Assembly (NCBI RefSeq): GCF_027533845.1
Contig: NZ_JAPZVN010000002.1
Span: forward strand, 124,001-188,000
Direction of reading: 5' to 3'
Length of the DNA: 64,000 nucleotides
Source: Streptomyces sp. RPT161
Lineage (GTDB): Bacteria; Actinomycetota; Actinomycetes; Streptomycetales; Streptomycetaceae
In this document: positions 60,666-64,000 of the stretch, one piece after another
Position numbering within the stretch: the stretch's first letter is position 1
Layout: every line of letters begins with the position of its first letter
Program-made: the position numbers and the translations under genes
Notes under the pieces: generated by a model
What the model saw: the letters and a program-made list of their open reading frames with translations, nothing else
Databases searched by the model: none
Told to the model about the DNA's origin: nothing

Positions 60666-61385
60666 GTGGGCCTGCCATCGCTGGAACCGCGCTGTCGGGG
60701 CCGATTCGGCTGGGGGGTGCGCACCGTCTGGCAAACCGAGGGCGACGGTGAGTTCTACTGCCCCAACTGCGGCGGCGACCGCAACTACTGCCGCCGCACC
60801 GGTGTGCGGCGGTTCACCGTGCTGGGCATCCCGCTGCTGTCCCGCGGCTCGGCGGGCACCATCGCCGAGTGCGGCGTCTGCCACCGCCGCTACGGGCTCG
60901 ACGTACTGGACGCGCCGACCAGCAGCCGCTTCTCCGCGATGCTGCGGGACGCGGTGCACACCATCGCCCTCGCGGTGCTCACCGCGGGCGGCGCCGGATC
61001 CCGGCAGGCCCGGCAGACCGCGCTGGAGGCGGTGCGCGAGGCCGGGTTCAGCGACTGCACCGAGGACCAGCTGATCGGTCTGCTGGCCGCGCTCGCCGCG
61101 GACGAGGGGCGGCTGCCCGGCTCGTACGACTCGCTGGCCGGCGCCCTGGACGGTTGCGGGACCTGGCTGTCGATCGAGCTGCACGAGGCCCTGGAACCGC
61201 TCACCAGGCACCTCGCCCCGCAGGGCCGGGAGCGGGTGCTGCTCCAGGGCGCCCGCATCGCGCTCGCCGACGGTCCGTACCTGCCCGCCGAACGCGAGGC
61301 GCTGGCCGCCGTCGGCCGCTCGTTGCGGCTGCCCGCGGAGGACACCGACCGACTCCTGGAGGCCGCCGCCCGCACCCCGTCGTAG
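60666..61385 (+). CDS. Zinc-ribbon and TerB-like domain protein
   Basis: A 239-residue soluble protein. The N-terminal part has a putative zinc ribbon (FYCPNCGGDRNYCRR and ECGVCHRRYG: paired cysteines), then a helical C-terminal half resembling TerB (VHTIALAVLTAGG, LLAALAADEGRL, ARIALADGPYLPAEREALAAV with acidic metal-binding positions). TerB proteins are linked to tellurite and stress responses, though this family is also widespread without them. GTG 60666 has GGAGGG 7 nt upstream; the frame is open to 60516. Function unknown. recO follows. Confidence 0.75.
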   Translation: MGLPSLEPRCRGRFGWGVRTVWQTEGDGEFYCPNCGGDRNYCRRTGVRRFTVLGIPLLSRGSAGTIAECGVCHRRYGLDVLDAPTSSRFSAMLRDAVHTIALAVLTAGGAGSRQARQTALEAVREAGFSDCTEDQLIGLLAALAADEGRLPGSYDSLAGALDGCGTWLSIELHEALEPLTRHLAPQGRERVLLQGARIALADGPYLPAEREALAAVGRSLRLPAEDTDRLLEAAARTPS

Positions 61386-61399
61386 GCGACAATGGCTCC

Positions 61400-61465
61400 A
61401 TGCTGCGTTCTTCCGGGGGACCGCCCCCGCACCCCCGGCCGAGCCTCCGTGGCGGCGGGCGATGA
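61400..61465 (+). CDS. Leaderless mini-ORF upstream of recO
   Basis: A 21-residue ORF (starts MLRSSGGPPPHP, Pro/Arg/Gly-rich) from ATG 61400 to TGA 61465. GACAAT (61388-61393) ends 6 nt before the ATG, so it probably sits at the 5' end of the transcript. Its stop overlaps the recO start as ATGA, and recO has no Shine-Dalgarno sequence (only GGCGGGCG precedes it), so recO would depend on translation of the mini-ORF. The proline-rich tail might slow ribosomes. Confidence 0.5.
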   Translation: MLRSSGGPPPHPRPSLRGGGR

Positions 61466-62241
61466 GCCTGTTCCGCGACGACGGCGTGGTCCTGCGCACC
61501 CAGAAGCTGGGGGAGGCCGACCGGATCGTCACCATCCTCACCCGGCGCCAGGGCCGAGTGCGCGCGGTGGCCAGGGGAGTGCGGCGCACCAAGTCGAAGT
61601 TCGGCGCCCGGCTGGAGCCGTTCTCCCATGTCGACGTGCAGTTCTTCGCCCGTGGCGGGGAACTGGTGGGCCGCGGGCTGCCGCTGTGCACCCAGGTCGA
61701 GTCGATCGCCGCCTACGGCAGCGAGATCGTCACCGACTACGCCCGCTACACCGCGGGTACGGCGATGCTGGAGACCGCCGAGCGGTTCACCGATCACGAG
61801 GGTGAACCCGCCGTGCAGCAGTACCTGCTGTTGGTCGGCGGGCTGCGTACGCTGGCCGGCGGGGCGCACGATCCGCGGCTGGTGCTGGACGCCTTCCTGC
61901 TGCGTTCGCTCGCGGTCAACGGCTACGCGCCCAGCTTCGAGGCCTGCGCCAAATGCGGACTGCCCGGCCCGAACCGTTTCTTCTCGGTCGCATCGGGCGG
62001 AGTGGTGTGCGGCCAGTGCCGGGTACCCGGCAGCGTCGTACCCTCTCCGGAGTCGCTGGAACTGCTGGGCGCGCTGCTCACCGGGGACTGGGAGACCGCG
62101 GACGCCTGCGAGGACCGCCACTCCCGGGAGGGCAGCGGGATCGTGGCCGCGTACCTGCAGTGGCATCTGGAGCGCGGGCTGCGTTCGCTGCGGTTCGTGG
62201 AGAACGCCGCGGGCCTGGGGCGAAGCCCGCAGACCTTCTAG
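61462..62241 (+). CDS. recO: DNA repair protein RecO
   Basis: RecO works with RecR to load RecA on SSB-coated gaps (RecFOR pathway). The 259-residue protein has the N-terminal OB-fold start MSLFRDDGVVLRTQKLGEADRI, RAVARGVRRTKSKFGARLEP, a helical centre and a zinc finger of four cysteines (CAKCG and VVCGQC). Length and N-terminus match actinobacterial RecO. Its ATG overlaps the end of the mini-ORF; uppS starts 26 nt after its stop and is probably in the same operon. Confidence 0.95.
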   Translation: MSLFRDDGVVLRTQKLGEADRIVTILTRRQGRVRAVARGVRRTKSKFGARLEPFSHVDVQFFARGGELVGRGLPLCTQVESIAAYGSEIVTDYARYTAGTAMLETAERFTDHEGEPAVQQYLLLVGGLRTLAGGAHDPRLVLDAFLLRSLAVNGYAPSFEACAKCGLPGPNRFFSVASGGVVCGQCRVPGSVVPSPESLELLGALLTGDWETADACEDRHSREGSGIVAAYLQWHLERGLRSLRFVENAAGLGRSPQTF

Positions 62242-62267
62242 AAACAGGAAAGTAGGGAACAACGCAC

Positions 62268-63095
62268 ATGGCACGTCGTGGGATCCTCGGCCGGGGCCGA
62301 CGCGAGTACCAGACGCCGGAGCCGCACCCGTCGGGCGCGCGGCCGCCGAAGATCCCCGGCGAGCTGGTGCCCAACCATGTCGCGATCGTCATGGACGGGA
62401 ACGGCCGCTGGGCGAAGCAGCGCGGCCTGCCGCGCACCGAGGGCCACAAGGTCGGCGAGGGCGTTGTGCTCGACGTGCTCAGGGGCTGCATCGAGATGGG
62501 CGTCAAGAACCTCTCGCTGTACGCCTTTTCCACGGAGAACTGGAAGCGGTCGCCGGAGGAGGTCCGCTTCCTGATGAACTTCAACCGCGATGTGATCCGG
62601 CGTCGCCGCGACGAGATGGACGCGATGGGCATCCGGATCCGGTGGACCGGACGGATGCCGAAGCTGTGGAAGTCCGTGGTCCAGGAGCTCCAGGTCGCCC
62701 AGGAGCAGACCAAGGACAACGACGTCATGACGTTGTACTTCTGCGTCAACTACGGCGGCCGGGCGGAGATCGCGGACGCGGCGGCGAAGCTGGCGGCGGA
62801 CGTCAAGGCGGGCCGGCTCGACCCGTCCAAGGTCAACGAGAAGACTCTGGCCAAGTACATGTACTACCCGGACATGCCGGACGTCGACCTGTTCGTCCGC
62901 CCGTCCGGTGAGCAGCGCACGTCCAACTACCTGATCTGGCAGAGCGCTTACGCGGAGATGGTGTTCCAGGACGTTCTCTGGCCGGATTTCGACCGCCGCG
63001 ACCTGTGGCGGGCGTGTCTGGAGTACGCCTCCCGTGACCGGCGCTTCGGCGGAGCGGTGCCGAACCCGGACGGACTCGGGGCTTCGGGGGCCTAG
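62268..63095 (+). CDS. uppS: Isoprenyl (polyprenyl diphosphate) transferase
   Basis: A cis-prenyltransferase making undecaprenyl-type diphosphate, the lipid carrier of peptidoglycan synthesis. The 275-residue protein shows [20 protein letters not shown] with the catalytic Asp, [16 protein letters not shown], and the C-terminal [23 protein letters not shown] signature. A Gly/Arg-rich start precedes the fold. AGGAAAG/GGGAAC precedes the ATG. Streptomycetes have more than one such gene, so chain length and exact role (undecaprenyl versus shorter) are not decided. It follows recO and converges with zur. Confidence 0.93.
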   Translation: MARRGILGRGRREYQTPEPHPSGARPPKIPGELVPNHVAIVMDGNGRWAKQRGLPRTEGHKVGEGVVLDVLRGCIEMGVKNLSLYAFSTENWKRSPEEVRFLMNFNRDVIRRRRDEMDAMGIRIRWTGRMPKLWKSVVQELQVAQEQTKDNDVMTLYFCVNYGGRAEIADAAAKLAADVKAGRLDPSKVNEKTLAKYMYYPDMPDVDLFVRPSGEQRTSNYLIWQSAYAEMVFQDVLWPDFDRRDLWRACLEYASRDRRFGGAVPNPDGLGASGA

Positions 63096-63154
63096 CCCCG
63101 GAAGTGGTCCGGGGCGCGGCTTCGCGACGGGGGAGCCGGGGGCCTCGCCCCCGG
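63095..63154. terminator. Double hairpin between uppS and zur
   Basis: Two perfect hairpins lie between these convergent genes: GCCCCGGA (63095-63102) with TCCGGGGC (63108-63115), and CCGGGGGC (63136-63143) with GCCCCCGG (63147-63154). No T-run. They probably act as a bidirectional terminator. Confidence 0.6.
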
Positions 63155-63165
63155 AACCACCTCGA

Positions 63166-63573
63166 CTACTTCCGCGCGCACTCCGCGCAGGTGCCGAAGA
63201 TCTCGATGGTGTGGTCCACGTCCACGTAGCCGTGCTCGGTGGCGATCGCGTCGGCCCACTTCTCGACCGCGGGCCCCTCGACCTCGACGGCCTTGCCGCA
63301 GCCGCGGCAGACCAGGTGGTGATGGTGGCCGCTGCTGCACCGGCGGTAGACGGCCTCGCCGTCGCTGGTGCGCAGCACGTCCACCTCACCGGCGTCGGCG
63401 AGCGACTGCAGGGTCCGGTAGACGGTGGTCAGGCCCACCGAGTCGCCGCGGTGCCGCAGCAGATCATGCAGTTCCTGGGCGCTGCGGAACTCGTCGACCT
63501 CCGCGAGGGCGGCCGACACGGCAGCGCGCTGGCGGGTGGCGCGTCCCTGGACGGGGGGGTTGGCGGTGGCCAC
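63166..63573 (-). CDS. zur: Zinc uptake regulator Zur (Fur family)
   Basis: Zur represses zinc uptake and zinc-free ribosomal protein genes when zinc is present. The 135-residue protein begins VATANPPVQGRATRQRAAV, has the winged helix (FRSAQELHDLLRHRGDSVGL, TTVYRTLQSLADAGEVDVL), SGHHHHLVCRGCG and ECARK with the two CxxC structural zinc sites, and closely follows the Zur of S. coelicolor as I recall it. GTG 63573 has AGGAGG 8 nt upstream. In S. coelicolor znuACB lies between zur and glyS; here zur is directly divergent from glyS. Confidence 0.93.
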   Translation of the reverse strand: MATANPPVQGRATRQRAAVSAALAEVDEFRSAQELHDLLRHRGDSVGLTTVYRTLQSLADAGEVDVLRTSDGEAVYRRCSSGHHHHLVCRGCGKAVEVEGPAVEKWADAIATEHGYVDVDHTIEIFGTCAECARK

Positions 63574-63642
63574 GGTCTCGTCCTCCTCGTTCCGGCTCGC
63601 TCCCATTGTGCCAGTGGTTGATGATCGTAAAGCGAATCCGAT

Positions 63643-63673
63643 TTGGTCAGGAGCCCTCGGGCGCCGGTAACCT
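63643..63673 (+). promoter_or_regulatory. Probable promoter of glyS
   Basis: TTGGTC (63643-63648) and TAACCT (63668-63673) are spaced 19 bp, 63 bp before the glyS start. The 163-bp gap to zur has no perfect Zur box of the TGaaAATCATTTTCA type by eye. Confidence 0.5.
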
Positions 63674-63736
63674 GAGTTATTCGCTGGGCCGCAGCGGATC
63701 CCACATTGACAGCTTCGTCGTACTGAAGAGAGCACC

Positions 63737-64000
63737 GTGGCCGCCGACAAGATCGACACCATCGTCAGCCTGAGCAAGCGCCGTGGCTTCGTCTACCCCT
63801 GCTCCGAGATCTACGGTGGTCAGCGCGCCGCCTGGGACTACGGACCTTTGGGCGTGGAGCTCAAGGAGAACATCAAGCGTCAGTGGTGGCGCTCCATGGT
63901 CACCTCGCGCGACGACGTGGTCGGTATCGACTCGTCGGTGATCCTCGCCCGCGAGGTCTGGGAGGCGTCCGGGCACGTCGCCACCTTCACCGACCCGTTG
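63737..64000 (+). CDS. glyS: Glycyl-tRNA synthetase, 5' part (cut by window end)
   Basis: The first 88 codons of a class II glycyl-tRNA synthetase of the alpha2 type: [42 protein letters not shown] (motif 1 region), [20 protein letters not shown] and [14 protein letters not shown]. The frame is open to the last base of the window. GTG 63737 is preceded by GAAGAGAG. The order zur-glyS without a zinc transporter between them is unusual for the genus. Confidence 0.95.
   Translation, partial: MAADKIDTIVSLSKRRGFVYPCSEIYGGQRAAWDYGPLGVELKENIKRQWWRSMVTSRDDVVGIDSSVILAREVWEASGHVATFTDPL

Overview
The window is high-GC chromosome with GC-rich third codon positions, GTG/TTG starts beside ATG, few T-runs and almost no TTA codons. 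Gene content and order match the conserved core of Streptomycetaceae as I know it from Streptomyces coelicolor: rplU-rpmA-obg-proB-proA, nadD-rsfS, leuS, comEA-comEC-holA, rpsT/lepA, hemW, hrcA-dnaJ2-rsmE, phoH-ybeY-era, leuA, recO-uppS-zur and glyS. I therefore read it as a Streptomyces-like actinomycete. I see no phage, insertion sequence, CRISPR array or biosynthetic cluster.

Layout. 0-5.6 kb: ribosomal proteins L21/L27, the GTPase Obg and the proline enzymes ProB and ProA. 5.7-9 kb: two paralogous single-pass membrane proteins, an M48 peptidase and two tiny membrane ORFs. 9-12.8 kb: NadD, an LCP-like/LytR_C protein, a 55-bp tandem repeat, RsfS and a histidine phosphatase. 12.9-16.1 kb: two tRNA-Ala(GGC) genes flanking a GT87-type mannosyltransferase, then a heme-type membrane protein. 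16.4-21.5 kb: a secreted S53 peptidase, then leuS behind a leucine-rich leader peptide and terminator. 21.6-28.7 kb: DegV, ComEA, ComEC, DNA polymerase delta subunit and S20. 28.9-36.5 kb: LepA, a small secreted protein, an acyl-CoA ligase, HemW, a DUF3097 protein and an MBL hydrolase. 36.6-45.4 kb: CIRCE-hrcA-dnaJ, a nitronate monooxygenase, RsmE, a tricorn-like protease, a HIT protein and RNase Z. 45.6-52.2 kb is the most accessory-looking part: MgtC, a probable adenine deaminase, a HAD-GT20 fusion resembling glucosylglycerol-phosphate synthase/phosphatase, a GH4 glycosidase and a PfkB kinase. 52.4-58.3 kb: PhoH, YbeY, a CNNM/CorC protein, a cytidine-deaminase-like protein, Era and an M4 protease with its emfourin-type inhibitor. 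58.5-64 kb: leuA behind its own leucine leader, a TerB-like protein, RecO, UppS, Zur and the start of glyS.

How the parts work together. Most genes serve translation, ribosome maturation, proteostasis, NAD, heme, leucine and proline supply and undecaprenyl-type lipid synthesis. Two leucine genes, leuS and leuA, share the same leader-peptide logic. The heat-shock block carries its HrcA operator. A striking regulatory feature is the number of starts lying 6-8 nt after a -10-like hexamer (leaderless mRNAs). At two places a leaderless mini-ORF ends in ATGA on the start codon of a gene without a Shine-Dalgarno sequence (the HAD-GT20 fusion and recO). The two TTA codons I found in accepted genes are in comEC and the HAD-GT20 fusion, which would place both under bldA control. 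Statements about other genomes rest on recalled knowledge; no database search was made.
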